From the NCBI GenBank assembly GCA_001189345.1, contig LFKV01000007.1, positions 1 through 64,000 of the forward strand: DNA of 64,000 nucleotides. Direction: 5' to 3'. A model generated the notes under the pieces. The model searched no databases and had not been told where the DNA came from. It saw only the letters and a list, made by a program, of their open reading frames with translations. The position numbers were made by a program, and so were the translations under genes. Shown piece by piece: positions 18,439 to 29,101 of the stretch. Within the stretch, counting starts at the first letter, position 1. Each line of letters starts with the position of its first letter. Origin of the DNA: Candidatus Paraburkholderia kirkii (GTDB taxonomy: Bacteria > Pseudomonadota > Gammaproteobacteria > Burkholderiales > Burkholderiaceae).

Positions 18439-18868
18439 CAGCGCCTGCATGTTCATGAACTGCGACCAGACTTCCGGATTCAGCGCGTTGCCGTCGTAGA
18501 TGCCCTTGCTCTGCTCGGTCAGCTTCTGCTGGATGTCGGATGAACGCCTGGATGTTCTTCTCCAGGTACGTGCCCATCATGCCCTGCATGGCGTGGCCGT
18601 AGAAACGGATGATCTGCGACAGCATCACCGACGAGAACATCGGCAGGCCGCCGCTCTCTTCCTCGAGAATGATCTGCAGAAGGATGCTGCGCGTGAGGTC
18701 GTCGTTGGACTTTGCGTCGAGCACCTTGAAGTCTTCCTGATCGAGCACGAGCTGTTTCACGTCGGACAACGTGATGTAGGTACTCGTTTCCGTGTCGTAC
18801 AGCCGACGGTTTGGATATTTTCTGATGAGTCGTTCGGCGGGTTTCTTTGTAGTAGTAGTGGTGGTCAT
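18439..18868 (-). pseudogene. PHA synthesis repressor PhaR, frameshifted and 3'-truncated
   Basis: PhaR binds DNA and PHA granules and represses phasin genes. The DNA-binding domain is clear: KKPAERLIRKYPNRRLYDTE, TYITLSDVKQLVLD and NDDLTRSILLQIILEEE, followed by SQIIRFYGHAMQGMMGTYLE. A one-base insertion near 18539 (after NIQAFI) breaks the frame. The native continuation DIQQKLTEQSKGIYDGNALN then NPEVWSQFMNMQA runs in the higB frame and passes straight into higB. The usual last 40 or so residues are gone, replaced by the toxin cassette. Last gene of the pha locus. Confidence 0.88.
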
Positions 18869-19011
18869 TGAACGCCTTTAAACGCAAAACTTTACTGCGA
18901 TGGCAGCAAGTCTTGCGTTATCGCAAAAAAGCGCTGCTGCGTGTTTGCCGCATCGTTGATAAATCCGGCGAGTGGCGGCTCGCCGGAAGGCGCGCGGCGA
19001 GCCTCCGCCCG

Positions 19012-19767
19012 TCAGCCCATGTGCAAGCCGCCGTTCAGCGAGAAATCCGCGCCGGTCGAAAAACCGGATTCGTCGGACGCCAGCCACGCGACGATCGAGC
19101 CAATCTCGTCGGGCGTGCCCAGACGCCGCACCGGAATGGTCGCGACGATCTTCTCCAGCACTTCCGGGCGGATCGTCTTCACCATGTCCGTGCCGATATA
19201 GCCCGGCGACACGGTGTTGACCGTCACGCCCTTGGTCGCCCTTCCTGCGCAAGCGACATCGTGAAGCCATGGATGTCGGCCTTGGCCGTCGAGTAGTTGG
19301 TCTGCCCGAACTGGCCCTTCTGGCCGTTCACCGACGAAATGTTGATGATGCGGCCCCAGCCGCGCTCGACCATGCCGTCGATGACCTGCTTCGTGACGTT
19401 GAAAAGGCTCGTCAGATTCGTGTCGATGACCGCGGTCCAGTCTTCGTGCGTCATCTTGCGGAACACGACGTCACGCGTGATGCCCGCGTTGTTCACCAGC
19501 ACGTCGATCTCGCCGACTTCGGCCTTGACCTTGTCGAACGCGTTCTTGGTCGAACGCGTTCTTGGTCGATTCCCAGTCGCCGACGTTGCCTTCCGAGGCG
19601 ACGAAGTCGAAGCCGAGCGCCTTCTGGTCTTCGAGCCATTTCACCCGGCGCGGAGAGTTCGGCCCGCAGCCCGCGACGACCGTGAAGCCATCCTTGTGCA
19701 GGCGCTGGCAGATGCTGGTGCCGATGCCGCCCATCCCGCCGGTTACATACGCTATGCGCTTCGTCAT
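19012..19767 (-). pseudogene. Acetoacetyl-CoA reductase PhaB, two frameshifts
   Basis: An NADPH-dependent SDR enzyme making 3-hydroxybutyryl-CoA for PHA. RIAYVTGGMGGIGTSIC (cofactor site) opens the gene. After FVASEGNVGDWES a 16-bp duplication (19533-19564) shifts the frame. VLVNNAGITRDVVFRKM, IINISSVNGQKGQ and the active site NYSTAK follow in the second frame, where the next residues are ADIHG in place of the usual AGIHG. A second shift near 19237 (after SLAQE) puts VNTVSPGYIGTDMV and the C terminus in a third frame. It cannot yield a functional reductase. Confidence 0.9.
19533..19564. repeat. 16-bp perfect tandem duplication in phaB
   Basis: GTCGAACGCGTTCTTG occurs twice in direct succession. 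Sixteen bases shift the frame, and deleting one unit restores the SDR reading. Confidence 0.85.
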
Positions 19768-19854
19768 TCCTCACTCCATTTTCGTTATGTGGGGGGCGAT
19801 CTCCCGGCCCGCCCGCTGGCCCTTCCCAGTCCTGCTCCGCCTTGCTCTTGTCGG

Positions 19855-21036
19855 TTACGGACGCTCGACCGCCAGCGCCACGCCCATGCCGCCGCCGATG
19901 CACAGCGACGCCAGACCCTTCTTCGCGTTGCGCTTCTGCATCTCGTGCAGCAGTGTGACCAGAATCCGGCAGCCCGATGCGCCGATCGGGTGACCGATCG
20001 CGATCGCCCCGCCGTTCACGTTGATCTTCGACTGATCCCAGCCCATCTGCTTGTGCACCGCCAGCGCCTGCGCCGCGAACGCCTCGTTGATTTCCATCAG
20101 ATCGAGATCGTTCACCGTCCAGCCCGCGCGCTCCAGACAGCGCTTAGACGCCGGCACCGGACCCATGCCCATGATCTTCGGATCGACGCCCGCGTTCGCG
20201 TACGCCTTGATGCGCGCCAGCGGCGTCAGACCCAGCGCCTCGGCCTTCTTCGCCGACATCACCACGACCGCCGCCGCCCCGTCGTTGATGCCCGACGCGT
20301 TCGCTGCCGTCACCGTGCCCTCCTTCGAGAACGCCGGCTTCAGGCCCGCGAGCGCCTCCGCCGTCACGCCGTGGCGCACGAATTCGTCGGTGTTGAACTG
20401 CAGCGGCTCGCCCTTGCGCTGCGGGATCGAGACCGGCACGATCTCGTCGTCGAAGCGCCCCGCCTTCTGCGCGGCTTCCGCCTTGTTCTGCGACAGCGCC
20501 GCGAACGCATCCTGCTGCTCGCGCGTGATGCCGAACTCCTTCGCCACGTTCTCCGCCGTCGTGCCCATGTGGTAGTTGTTATAAACGTCCCATAGGCCAT
20601 CGACGATCATCGTGTCGACCAGCTTCGCGTCGCCCATGCGGAAGCCGTCGCGCGAGCCCGGCAGCACGTGCGGCGCCGCGCTCATGTTTTCCTGGCCACC
20701 CGCCACGACGATCTCAGCATCCCCCGCGATGATCGCGTTCGCCGCCAGCATCACCGCCTTCAGGCCCGAGCCGCAGACCTTGTTGATCGTCATGCCGGGC
20801 ACCATGTCGAGCAGGTCCGCCTTGATGAGCGACTGGCGCGCCGGATTCTGCCCCGAGCCCGCCGCGAGCACCTGGCCCAGGATGACCTCACTCACCTGAT
20901 CCGGCTTCACGCCCGCGCGCTCCAGCACGGCCTTGATCACCGTGGCGCCCAGTTCCGGCGCCGCGATCTTCGCGAGCGAACCGCCTAATTTGCCTACCGC
21001 CGTACGCGCGGCCGATACGATCACTACGTCAGTCAT
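19855..21036 (-). CDS. Acetyl-CoA acetyltransferase PhaA
   Basis: A biosynthetic thiolase condensing two acetyl-CoA to acetoacetyl-CoA. The protein has 393 residues and an uninterrupted frame. The nucleophile is Cys88 in [10 protein letters not shown]. The acid-base residues are His349 (GHPIGASG) and Cys379 (CIGGGMG). [13 protein letters not shown] and NEAFAAQ are conserved. It is the only intact biosynthetic gene in the pha locus, which suggests selection for another use of acetoacetyl-CoA or simply chance survival. Start [12 protein letters not shown] is standard. Confidence 0.95.
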   Translation of the reverse strand: MTDVVIVSAARTAVGKLGGSLAKIAAPELGATVIKAVLERAGVKPDQVSEVILGQVLAAGSGQNPARQSLIKADLLDMVPGMTINKVCGSGLKAVMLAANAIIAGDAEIVVAGGQENMSAAPHVLPGSRDGFRMGDAKLVDTMIVDGLWDVYNNYHMGTTAENVAKEFGITREQQDAFAALSQNKAEAAQKAGRFDDEIVPVSIPQRKGEPLQFNTDEFVRHGVTAEALAGLKPAFSKEGTVTAANASGINDGAAAVVVMSAKKAEALGLTPLARIKAYANAGVDPKIMGMGPVPASKRCLERAGWTVNDLDLMEINEAFAAQALAVHKQMGWDQSKINVNGGAIAIGHPIGASGCRILVTLLHEMQKRNAKKGLASLCIGGGMGVALAVERP

Positions 21037-21113
21037 TTCAGTTTCCTTTTGGCATCGAATGTTAATGCAATTCCGAACGGCCCGATGCGCTTTCGCGCAC
21101 GGTCACGCACAGC

Positions 21114-23121
21114 TCATAAATCGCGCTCCAATACATAACGCCCTGGAGTGGCTTCGATCACCGGGTACGTCTTCGAACCCTGCGCGGCGCTCGGCTTGAC
21201 CTGTTCGCCCGCGCTTTCCGCGAGCCATGCCAACCAGGTCGGCCACCAGCTGCCGGGATGCTCCGTTGCCGATTCGAACCATGCGTCCGCGCTAGCGGGC
21301 AGACGCTCGTCGTTGCTGTCGATTACCCAGAAGCTGCGCTTGTTCTTCGACGGCGGATTGATCACGCCCGCGATGTGACCCGACGCGCCGAGCACGAACT
21401 TCTTCTGCGGACCGCTGAGAATCGGCGCGGACGCATACGCCGACTTCCACGGCACGATATGGTCTTCGCGCGAACCGTAGATGAACTTCGGCACGGTGAG
21501 GCGCGAGAGATCGATCTTCTCGCCGCACACGGTCAGCGCATTCGATTCCTTCAGCTTGTTCTCGAGATACGTGTTGCGCAGGTACCAGACGCACATCGGT
21601 CCTGGCAGGTTCGTCGAATCGCTGTTCCAGAACAGCAGGTCGAACGCCTGAGGCGTGCGTCCTTTGAAGTAGTTGTCGACGACGTAGTTCCACACCAGAT
21701 CGTTCGGACGCAGATACGAGAACGTGTTGGCGAACTCGATGCCGCGCATGAGCCCCGCGGGCGCGCCGTTCTTGCCGCCGATCGCCTGCTCGCGCAACTG
21801 CACGTGCGCCTCGTCGACGAACACGTCGAGCACGCCCGTGTCGGAGAAGTCGAGCATCGAGGTGAGCAGCGTCATCGACGCGGCCGGATTTTCGCCGCGC
21901 GCCGCCGCCACGGCCAGCGCCGTCGCCAGGATCGTCCCGCCGATGCATAAACCCAGCATGTTGATCTGGTCCTCGCCGCTGATCTCCTGCACGACGCCGA
22001 TCGTCTCGAGCACGCCCTCTTCGACGTAGTCGTCCCAGGTCTTGTGCGCGATCGACTGATCCGCGTTGCGCCACGACAGGATGAACACCTGGTGGCCCTG
22101 CTCGAGCGCATAGCGCACGAGCGAGCTCTCCGGCGAAAGATCGAGGATGTAAAACTTGTTGATGCACGGCGGCACGATCAGAAGCGGCCGCGCGTACACC
22201 TTCGGCGCGAGCGGCTTGTACTAGATCAGCTGCACGAGCTCGTTCTCGTACACGACCGAGCCTTCCGTCGACGCGATGTTCTTGTCGACGAAGAAGCGCG
22301 ATTCGTCCGATTGCGAAATCTTGCCGCGCTGCATGTCGTTCAGCAGGTTCAGCATGCCCTGGCGCAGGCTCTCTCCCTTGCTCTCGATGAGCGCCTTCTG
22401 CGCGGCCGGGTTGAGCGCAAGGAAGTTGCTCGGCGCGGCCGCGGCGGCCCAACTGCTGCACCGTGAAGCGGATGCGCTCGCGCGTCTTCGGATCGCTCTG
22501 CACGGCATCCGCGAGTTCCTGCAGATAACGCGCGTTCAGCAAATACCACGCCGCCGTGAACGCGTACGGGGGCGTCGATTGCCACGCGGTGTCGGTGAAG
22601 CGCCGGTCCTTCAGCGCGGACGGATCGATGCTCTGTTCCGTCGCCTGCTTGAGCAACTCGGACGCGTCGCGCGAATAGTTGCTCTGCAACTCCTGAAGAC
22701 GTTCGGCAACAATCGCGGCGGTCGGAATCTTCGGCAGCGTGGGCAGGCCCTGCATCGCCGCGCCGAAGCCCGGCATGCTGCTCGCCAGCTTGGCGAACTC
22801 CGCTATGCCGTTCAGCTTCGTGAAATCGGGCATCTGCGGCATCGCGCCCAGCGTCGGAAAAGCCGACGGAAAACCGTTCGGAAAAGCGTTGCCGAAGGCC
22901 GAAAATGCAGCGAATGGCGAAGCGGCGGCGGCCGCCGCATCATTCGCAGTATCCGTCTGTTGAGTGAGTTTCGCCCATTGCGCGGGATCGGCAACGGCGC
23001 GCCACGCGTTCAGCCATTGATCGAACGCCTGCTGTACGCCAGTCGTGTCGGCGGATGCTTGAGCCGAGGTGCTGTCGGCGGTACGGGAGCGGGAAGATGA
23101 GGAAGAAGTTTTGGAAGCCAT
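21114..23121 (-). pseudogene. Class I PHA synthase PhaC, frameshift and nonsense
   Basis: It would polymerise 3-hydroxyacyl-CoA into polyhydroxyalkanoate at the granule surface. The N-terminal part is Ala/Ser/Phe-rich, then RRFTDTAWQSTPPYAFTAAW and RIRFTVQQLG. The frame shifts near 22445; SNFLALNPAAQKALIESKGE continues to a TAG at 22221-22223, where CAG (Gln) would read VQLIQYKPLAP. The last part is open to 21114, with the lipase-like box GLCIGGT (catalytic Cys), Asp in SREDHIVPW and His in GASGHIAG. Two independent inactivating lesions mean no full-length synthase. First gene of phaC-phaA-phaB-phaR. Confidence 0.93.
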
Positions 23122-23438
23122 ACCCGCTATTGACCTGTGAGTCTCGCAAGACTTGATTGCTAACGCAGGCATCGCCGGGCTTTCCTCGACCAGCGCGCAA
23201 GTGTTGGTGCGCCTTATGCGCGTGGCAAGAATCAGCCTTGCTACGCCGTGCCCGATTGGTTGAATTCCAGGAACATTCTTGCTCCAGGGAGTCAGGCATG
23301 CCAATGCTCCGTCCCGATTCTGCCGCACCGCGATATTTTTTTAATTATCGTTTTCCCCCATCCGAAATGTTGCATTCGCAGGGGGTTTCGTCATGGGCAG
23401 GAAGCGATTGTTGGGTGCAACCCAACAGCTGCTGGCAG
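23122..23438. other. phaC upstream region, no gene
   Basis: A non-coding stretch of 317 bp between phaC and pgeF, relatively AT-rich around 23330-23370, where the phaC promoter would lie. A perfect inverted repeat GTTGGGT-GCA-ACCCAAC lies at 23410-23426, close to the pgeF stop. It has no T-run, so it is a possible protein-binding site or weak hairpin. Nothing else is recognised. Confidence 0.5.
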
Positions 23439-24264
23439 TCAGTCAGCGAGCCAGATCATGGCCGCCATGCGGCCCGTAACGCGATCGCGCCGGTAGGAGT
23501 AGAAGCGCGCCTTTTCCGTCACCGTGCAGTGCGTCCCGCCGTGGATGCGCGCCGCGTCCACGCCCAGACCGGCGAGGCGCAGACGCGCGAGCGCGTAGAT
23601 ATCCGCGAAGTATTTCGCCGGCGCGCCGCCGGCGGGCCTGAATGCCGCAACGGTTGCGTCGCGGCGGCTCGCGGGCGTCGCGACGGCGAATGCCTCGAGC
23701 ACGTCTTCGCCGACTTCGAACGCCTCCGGCCCGATCGCCGGGCCGAGATACGCATTGAGCCCCGATGCCGGCACGCCCGCGAGCGCCGCCACGCGCTCGC
23801 CGGTCTTTTCGACGATGCCGTTCGCCAGCCCGCATGCGCGGCGCCGATCGCGCGGCCTTCGTCGTCGCAGAAGAGCACGAGCAGGCAATCGGCCGTCATC
23901 ACGACGCAGACGACGCCCGCCCGATCCGTCACGCTCGCGTCCGCGCGCGTACGCTCGCCGTTTCCGAGCCTTGATGACCGCATGCGCATCCTCGACTTGC
24001 GTGCCGTGGATCTGCTCGAGCCAGGCGGCATTCCGCGCGTGCGTCAAGGCGAGCGCGCGGCGGCGGTTTTCCGCGACGACGTGCGGCGCATCGCCCGTCG
24101 AGAAGCCGAGGTTGAGACCGCCCGCGCCGGGCGCGCCGCCATCGTAGGGCGCCGCGCTCACGCCGCCCGCGCGCGTCGTGACGAATGGCGCGCACGCGCG
24201 GCGAAACCTTCCACTGCGGCCAGAGACAGGCGTCCGGATGCAGTGCGTCGGCTTGGTTCGTCAT
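23439..24264 (-). pseudogene. PgeF/YfiH (laccase-domain) protein, frameshifted
   Basis: The family (formerly polyphenol oxidase or YfiH) includes purine nucleoside phosphorylase-like enzymes and the peptidoglycan-editing PgeF. GGLNLGFSTGDAPHVVAENR and LEQIHGTQVEDAH appear first, then VVMTADCLLVLFCDDEGRAI and GAAHAGWR (metal-site Cys and His) in a second frame, then LNAYLGPAIGPEAFEVGEDV and GGTHCTVTEKARFYSYRRD in a third. Frame changes lie near 24170, 23985 and 23830. The start at 24264 overlaps the rluD stop by 4 bp, so the two genes were coupled. Confidence 0.88.
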
Positions 24265-25448
24265 GCTTCGTCGTCCCAGTCCTCGTCGCCGGCTTCCATC
24301 TCATAGGCCTGCGCGAAGTCTTCGTCCTCGTCGAACTCGATTTCCTCGTCCCGACCGAACCCCAGCTGGGCGGCGAGCGTCGCGATGTCTGCGGGGACGT
24401 CCGCGCGCCAGTGCACGTCCTTGCCCGTCGCCGGATAGATCAGGCCGAGCCGCCATGCGTGCAGCGCCTGGCGCGCGAAACCGTTCGGCAACGGCGTGAC
24501 CGAACGCTTGCCGCGCGCGCGGCCGTAGAGCGGATCGCCGAGCAGCGGATGCCCCGCATGCGCGCAATGCACACGAATCTGATGGGTGCGGCCGGTTTCG
24601 AGATCGCAGTGGATCGCGCTGACCGGCTGGCCGTGCCACGTCGTGCGGTCGATGGTTATGAAGTGCGTGCGCGCGGGCTTGCCCGCCGCGCTCCGCACGA
24701 CCGCCATGCAGGTGCGCTCGCGCGGATCGCGGCCGATCGGCGCGTCGATCGTGCCTTCGTCGGGCATGTTGCCCCACACGAACGCGACATAGCGGCGCTT
24801 GACGGTGCGCGCCTGCAACTGGCGCACGAGATCGGTCTGCGCCTCGAGCGTGCGCGCGACGACCATCAGCCCCGACGTCTCCTTGTCCAGCCGGTGCACG
24901 ATGCCTGCGCGCGGCAGTCCGGCCGCCGCGTCGCCGTATCGATGCAGCAGACCGTTGAGCAGCGTGCCGCTCCAGTTGCCCGCCGCCGGATGCACGACCA
25001 TGCCCGCAGGCTTGTCGATGACGACGAGCGTCTCGTCCTCGTACACGATATGCAGCGGCACCGGCTCGGGCGTGAAGGCGAGCTGCTCGGGCAGGAGATC
25101 GGGCACGAGCGTGATCGTCGCGCCAAGCGGCACGGGCTGGCGCACTTTCGCGCCGGCGCCGTCGACGAGCACGCGCCCTTGCTCGATCCAGCCCTGCAGG
25201 CGGCTGCGCGAGAATTCAGGGAAGATTTTCGCGAGCACCTTGTCGAGCCGGTCGCCCGCGAGCTCGTCCGGCACGCGGGCCGCGCGCGGGGCTTCCTGGC
25301 CCGCATCCCTCGCGCGGCCGGCGGCCGGCTTCGAATCGGCCGGTGCCGAGTCGTCGCCAGTGGCGTATGGGCTATAATCTTCAGGTTGGTCTTTGGTACG
25401 ATGAGTACTTGAGCGGGTCATTTGAACGAGATTCGGCGGGTTATCCAT
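24261..25448 (-). CDS. 23S rRNA pseudouridine synthase RluD
   Basis: It isomerises three uridines in helix 69 of 23S rRNA, important for ribosome function. The frame is intact. An S4 RNA-binding domain ([20 protein letters not shown]) precedes the catalytic core with [19 protein letters not shown], whose Asp is the catalytic residue, then [24 protein letters not shown] and [10 protein letters not shown]. The N terminus is a variable 60-residue extension and the C terminus is an acidic tail ([10 protein letters not shown]). A start at 25421 (MTRSSTH) is equally possible. Divergent from bamD. Confidence 0.94.
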   Translation of the reverse strand: MDNPPNLVQMTRSSTHRTKDQPEDYSPYATGDDSAPADSKPAAGRARDAGQEAPRAARVPDELAGDRLDKVLAKIFPEFSRSRLQGWIEQGRVLVDGAGAKVRQPVPLGATITLVPDLLPEQLAFTPEPVPLHIVYEDETLVVIDKPAGMVVHPAAGNWSGTLLNGLLHRYGDAAAGLPRAGIVHRLDKETSGLMVVARTLEAQTDLVRQLQARTVKRRYVAFVWGNMPDEGTIDAPIGRDPRERTCMAVVRSAAGKPARTHFITIDRTTWHGQPVSAIHCDLETGRTHQIRVHCAHAGHPLLGDPLYGRARGKRSVTPLPNGFARQALHAWRLGLIYPATGKDVHWRADVPADIATLAAQLGFGRDEEIEFDEDEDFAQAYEMEAGDEDWDDEA

Positions 25449-25629
25449 CTACCTGGACAGGCTCGCGGGCGACAGTAAGACGATGCGCGATTCGCCGCGC
25501 TCGACCGTCACGCACCGCGAAACTGAGCGGCAGGAATCGGAAGCCGCGCCGGAAACACAGCTGGACACAGCGAGAATCAGCCAGGAACAGCAAGCACTGA
25601 TGCGAGCCTTCAACACCATTCATCAATCG

Positions 25630-26433
25630 ATGCGTCAATCGATCAAATATCTGGCGCTGGCCGCGAGCGTCGCCATCGTCACGGCCTGTCACGGCCTGCC
25701 CGAGAAAACCGACGAAACGGCAACTTGGAACAACGACAAATTATATAAGGAGGCTCAGGACGCGCTGTCCGGCAGCGACTGGGGCAAGTGCGCCAAGTAC
25801 TTCGAGGCGCTCGAGGGCCGCGACCCGTTCGGCCATTTCGCGCAGCAGGCGCAGATCAACGTCGCGTACTGCAACTGGAAGGACAGTGAAACCGCCGCGG
25901 CCGACCAGGCCATCGACCGCTTCATCAAGTTGCACCCGGATCATCCCAAGATCGCCTACCCATACTACCTGAAGGGCATGATCCACTTCAACGACGATCT
26001 CGGCCTCTTCGGGCGTTTTTCCGGACAGGACATGAGCGAGCGCGATCCGAAGTCGCTGCGCGAGTCCTATGACGCGTTCAAGTTCGTCGTCGATAAATAT
26101 CCGCAAAGCCAGTACGCGCCGGATGCCGCCCAGCGCATGCGCTATATCGTGAACGCGCTGGCGTCGCACGAAGTCCACGCGGCGGACCATTACTATTGCC
26201 GTGGCGCGTATGTGGCCGCGATCAACCGCGCGCAGCTCGCGATTCGCGAATACAAGAACGCGCCGGCGACGGAAGACGCGCTGCACATCATGATGCTGTC
26301 GTATCAGAAGCTCGATCAGCCGCAACTCGCCGACGACACCAAGCGCGTGCTCGCCGCGACGTTCCCGGACAGCCCGTATGTCACCGGCAAGCGCCGCCCG
26401 GGCACGGAAAAAGCCTGGTACCAGATCTGGTAA
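25630..26433 (+). CDS. Outer-membrane assembly lipoprotein BamD
   Basis: An essential lipoprotein of the BAM complex that inserts beta-barrel proteins into the outer membrane. The signal peptide ends in IVTAC, so the lipidated residue is that Cys, followed by HGLPEKTDE. TPR-like repeats follow: LYKEAQDALSGSDWGKCAKY, QINVAYCNWKDSETAAAD and YPYYLKGMIHFNDD with FGRFSGQDMSERDP. The ending TFPDSPYVTGKRRPG is typical of Burkholderia BamD. The frame is open upstream to 25483, but a start at 25630 places the signal peptide correctly. Intact. Confidence 0.93.
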   Translation: MRQSIKYLALAASVAIVTACHGLPEKTDETATWNNDKLYKEAQDALSGSDWGKCAKYFEALEGRDPFGHFAQQAQINVAYCNWKDSETAAADQAIDRFIKLHPDHPKIAYPYYLKGMIHFNDDLGLFGRFSGQDMSERDPKSLRESYDAFKFVVDKYPQSQYAPDAAQRMRYIVNALASHEVHAADHYYCRGAYVAAINRAQLAIREYKNAPATEDALHIMMLSYQKLDQPQLADDTKRVLAATFPDSPYVTGKRRPGTEKAWYQIW

Positions 26434-26445
26434 GCACCGCAGGAA

Positions 26446-26486
26446 AGCAAAAGGCCGGTCACTTCATGACCGGCCGCCTTTTGCTT
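26446..26486. terminator. Bidirectional terminator between bamD and the DinG-like gene
   Basis: GGCCGGTCA (26453-26461) pairs with TGACCGGCC (26467-26475). The outer AGCAAAAG and CTTTTGCT arms provide A/T tracts on both strands, so it can stop the convergent transcripts from either side. Confidence 0.8.
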
Positions 26487-26513
26487 TTGCGTCGACGAAA
26501 ACTCAGGAATTCG

Positions 26514-28739
26514 TTATTCGGCCAGCTCCGTCGAGCGCAATGCATCGCTGAAAAACTCCCGCACCACGTCCAGTTCGCGCGTGCGCTTGAATGGCGGCAG
26601 GCTTTGCCAGATGCGTCGGCCATAAGGCTTGTCGACGAGCCGCGTGTCGCAGATCATCAGCACGCCGCGATCCGTCTCCGCGCGAATCAGACGCCCCGCG
26701 CCCTGCTTGAGCGTGATGACCGCCTGCGGCAGCTGATGCACGGCGAACGGGCTCAGACCCTTCTTCGACAGCGCGTCGAGTCGCGCGGCGAGCACGGGAT
26801 CGTCGGGCGGCGCGAACGGCAGCTTGTCGATGACGACGAGCGACAGTGCATCGCCGCGAACGTCGACGCCTTCCCAGAAGCTCTGGCTGCCCACGAGAAT
26901 CGCGTTGCCATAGGCGCGGAAACGGTCGAGCAGCTCGGTGCGGCTGGCGTCGCCCTGCACGAGCAGCGGATTGTCCCAGCCGCGCCGCTCGATCACGTCG
27001 CGCAGGCGCGTGGCGATGCGATCGACCGCGCGCAGCGTCGTGCACAGCACGAACACGCCGCCGCCCGACGCCTCGATCACCGGCAAGGCCGCTTCGAACA
27101 CGGCATCGGTAAATTGCGGCGAGGATGGCTGCGGCAGATTGCGCGGAACGTACAAGAGCCCTTGCGACGGGTAATCGAACGGACTCGGCAAGGTCATCGA
27201 ACGGCGCGAATTCAGGCCCATTTGCGCCGCGTAATGCGTGAAGTCGCCGCGCACGGACAGCGTCGCGGACGTGAAGATCCACGCGCGCGGCACGCCCGCG
27301 CGCTGCTTCACAAAGATCGGCGCGACCGAGAGCGGCGTCTCGTGCAGTTGCACCGTGTGCGAGAACACTTCGATCCAGCGCACCATTTCGTTCGGCTCTT
27401 CCTTCGCGGCCTCGGTCGCCGTCTGCGCGTCTTGGACGACGGCGCGCTCGAGCGAGGTCGGCGGCGTGGTCCAGCCCGCGAGCAGATCCTGCAGCTCGCG
27501 CGCGCGACGAACCAGCGCCTGCAGCGATTCCGCGCGCTCGGCGTGCGACGACAGCGCCGACGCAAGCGCCGCGAGGTGCGTCTCCAGCGTGTCGAGCGCC
27601 TCGAAGAGCGGGTGGCCGTCGGGCAGCTGGCCGAGCGAGAGCCGCACCGAATCTTCCTTGAACGCGAGCCGCAAGTCGCGCGCCGCACGCTCCAGCGCGG
27701 CGCCGAGCTTGGTCCAGTCGGCGGCGTCGCGCGCGTGCGAGAGCCCTTCGGCGACGGTATCGCGCGCGAGCTCGAGCAGCTGCGTGGTCGAGAACGTCTC
27801 GCCGAAAAAGAGCGTGGCCGTCTCGGGCAGCTGATGCGCCTCGTCGAAGATGATGGTGTTCGCCATCGGCAGCAATTCGGCCATGCCGGTGTCGCGCAGC
27901 ATCACGTCGGCGAAGAACAGGTGATGGTTCACCACGACGATGTCCGCCTGCTGCGCCTCCTTGCGCGCCTGCATGACGAAGCATTCCTTGTAGTGCGGGC
28001 ATTCCTGGCCGAGACAGTTGTCGCGCGTGGACGTGACCATCGGCCAGACGGGCGAGTTCTCCGGCACGCTCGCGAGCTCGACCTTGTCGCCGGTGCGCGT
28101 GATCTTCGCGAAGCGGACGATCTCCTGCAGATGCGAGGTGTCCTGGCGCATCGGCAGGCGGCCGTTGTCGGCGGTGCGCTTGAGGTAGTAGTGGCACAGA
28201 TAATTCGCGCGGCCCTTCAGCATCGCGACCGACACGGGCACGGCGAGCGCATCGCGCACGGTCGGAATGTCACGCTGGAAGAGCTGATCCTGCAGATGCT
28301 TCGTGCCCGTCGAAACGATGACCTTGCCGCCCCACAGCATGGCCGGGACGAGATAAGCATAGGTCTTGCCGGTACCGGTACCCGCTTCGACGATCAGCGT
28401 ATTCTCGCCGCCGTCGATGGCCGCCTTCGCCGTCGCGATGCCGATGTCGTCCGCCGGCTGCCCGTCGGGCGCGTAGGGCTTGTCGGAGGGCCCGAGCTTG
28501 CGCGCGGGGCGGCGCTGCGCCTCGAACATCGCGGGCTCGGGCATCGCGCGGCCGGAGGCTTCCATGGCCGCCGCGACCGAGCGCGCCATTTCGATCTGCG
28601 AGGCGCGCGGCCGATAGCCGTCGATCGCGCGCACAAGCAGTCCTTGCGCGGAGAAGATGGCGCCGAGTTCGGCGCTGCGCTTGTCCGTCAGCGCGAGCGG
28701 CGTGTTGGCGTCATCGCCGGGTTGTGCGGGTGAGTTCAA
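26514..28739 (-). CDS. DinG/YoaA-type ATP-dependent DNA helicase
   Basis: An XPD-like superfamily 2 helicase acting in DNA repair. The 741-residue frame is intact. Walker A is EAGTGTGKT. The probable Fe-S cluster Cys lie in YLCHYYLKR and DNCLGQECPHYKECF. The Walker B box is TIIFDEAHQ (DEAH). Motif III-like IFTSATLS and motif VI QGAGRLIRAETDRG complete the core. Its length fits YoaA better than a DinG with an exonuclease domain. It is one of the longest clean genes in the window, arguing that maintenance functions are under selection. Confidence 0.93.
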   Translation of the reverse strand: MNSPAQPGDDANTPLALTDKRSAELGAIFSAQGLLVRAIDGYRPRASQIEMARSVAAAMEASGRAMPEPAMFEAQRRPARKLGPSDKPYAPDGQPADDIGIATAKAAIDGGENTLIVEAGTGTGKTYAYLVPAMLWGGKVIVSTGTKHLQDQLFQRDIPTVRDALAVPVSVAMLKGRANYLCHYYLKRTADNGRLPMRQDTSHLQEIVRFAKITRTGDKVELASVPENSPVWPMVTSTRDNCLGQECPHYKECFVMQARKEAQQADIVVVNHHLFFADVMLRDTGMAELLPMANTIIFDEAHQLPETATLFFGETFSTTQLLELARDTVAEGLSHARDAADWTKLGAALERAARDLRLAFKEDSVRLSLGQLPDGHPLFEALDTLETHLAALASALSSHAERAESLQALVRRARELQDLLAGWTTPPTSLERAVVQDAQTATEAAKEEPNEMVRWIEVFSHTVQLHETPLSVAPIFVKQRAGVPRAWIFTSATLSVRGDFTHYAAQMGLNSRRSMTLPSPFDYPSQGLLYVPRNLPQPSSPQFTDAVFEAALPVIEASGGGVFVLCTTLRAVDRIATRLRDVIERRGWDNPLLVQGDASRTELLDRFRAYGNAILVGSQSFWEGVDVRGDALSLVVIDKLPFAPPDDPVLAARLDALSKKGLSPFAVHQLPQAVITLKQGAGRLIRAETDRGVLMICDTRLVDKPYGRRIWQSLPPFKRTRELDVVREFFSDALRSTELAE

Positions 28740-28821
28740 GGCGTGCTAAATCCTGCGGGTTTCGGCGCGGCCGCCCGTGCGCAGCGCCGTCGCCGGCACG
28801 AGCCCGCGGTCGCGCGCAGCG

Positions 28822-29043
28822 TCAGTGCGCGTCCGAGTCCAGCTGCAATTGCAGCAGGAGTATGGTGTCCTTCACCTTGAGCTTGCGCTTCTTCAAGCGC
28901 CTCAGCTCCAGGTCGTCGATACCGGACAGCTTGTCGATCAGCGTGTCCAGGCTGTGATGCTCTTCCTGCAATTGCGCGATGCGATCGCGAAGCAAAGCGG
29001 CATCCATGGCGGGTTGTCGGGGTGCGTTCAAGCGCTGCTGCAT
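28822..29043 (-). CDS. DUF465/YdcH family small protein
   Basis: A 73-residue protein with [20 protein letters not shown] and [16 protein letters not shown], the hallmark of the YdcH/DUF465 family. The family forms short helical hairpins of unknown role. The ATG at 29043 is used. An internal ATG (MDAALLRD) is an alternative and would give about 61 residues. It is followed after about 80 bp by the DinG-like helicase gene in the same direction. Confidence 0.85.
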   Translation of the reverse strand: MQQRLNAPRQPAMDAALLRDRIAQLQEEHHSLDTLIDKLSGIDDLELRRLKKRKLKVKDTILLLQLQLDSDAH

Positions 29044-29101
29044 GCTCGCCTCCTTTCATCCTCTTCGCTGGGGCCCGGCTCGCACCGCAAGCCCGACGGC
29101 C

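Noticed and set aside
23410-23426. Inverted repeat GTTGGGT/ACCCAAC as a terminator
   Set aside because: The stem is short and no T-run follows on either strand.
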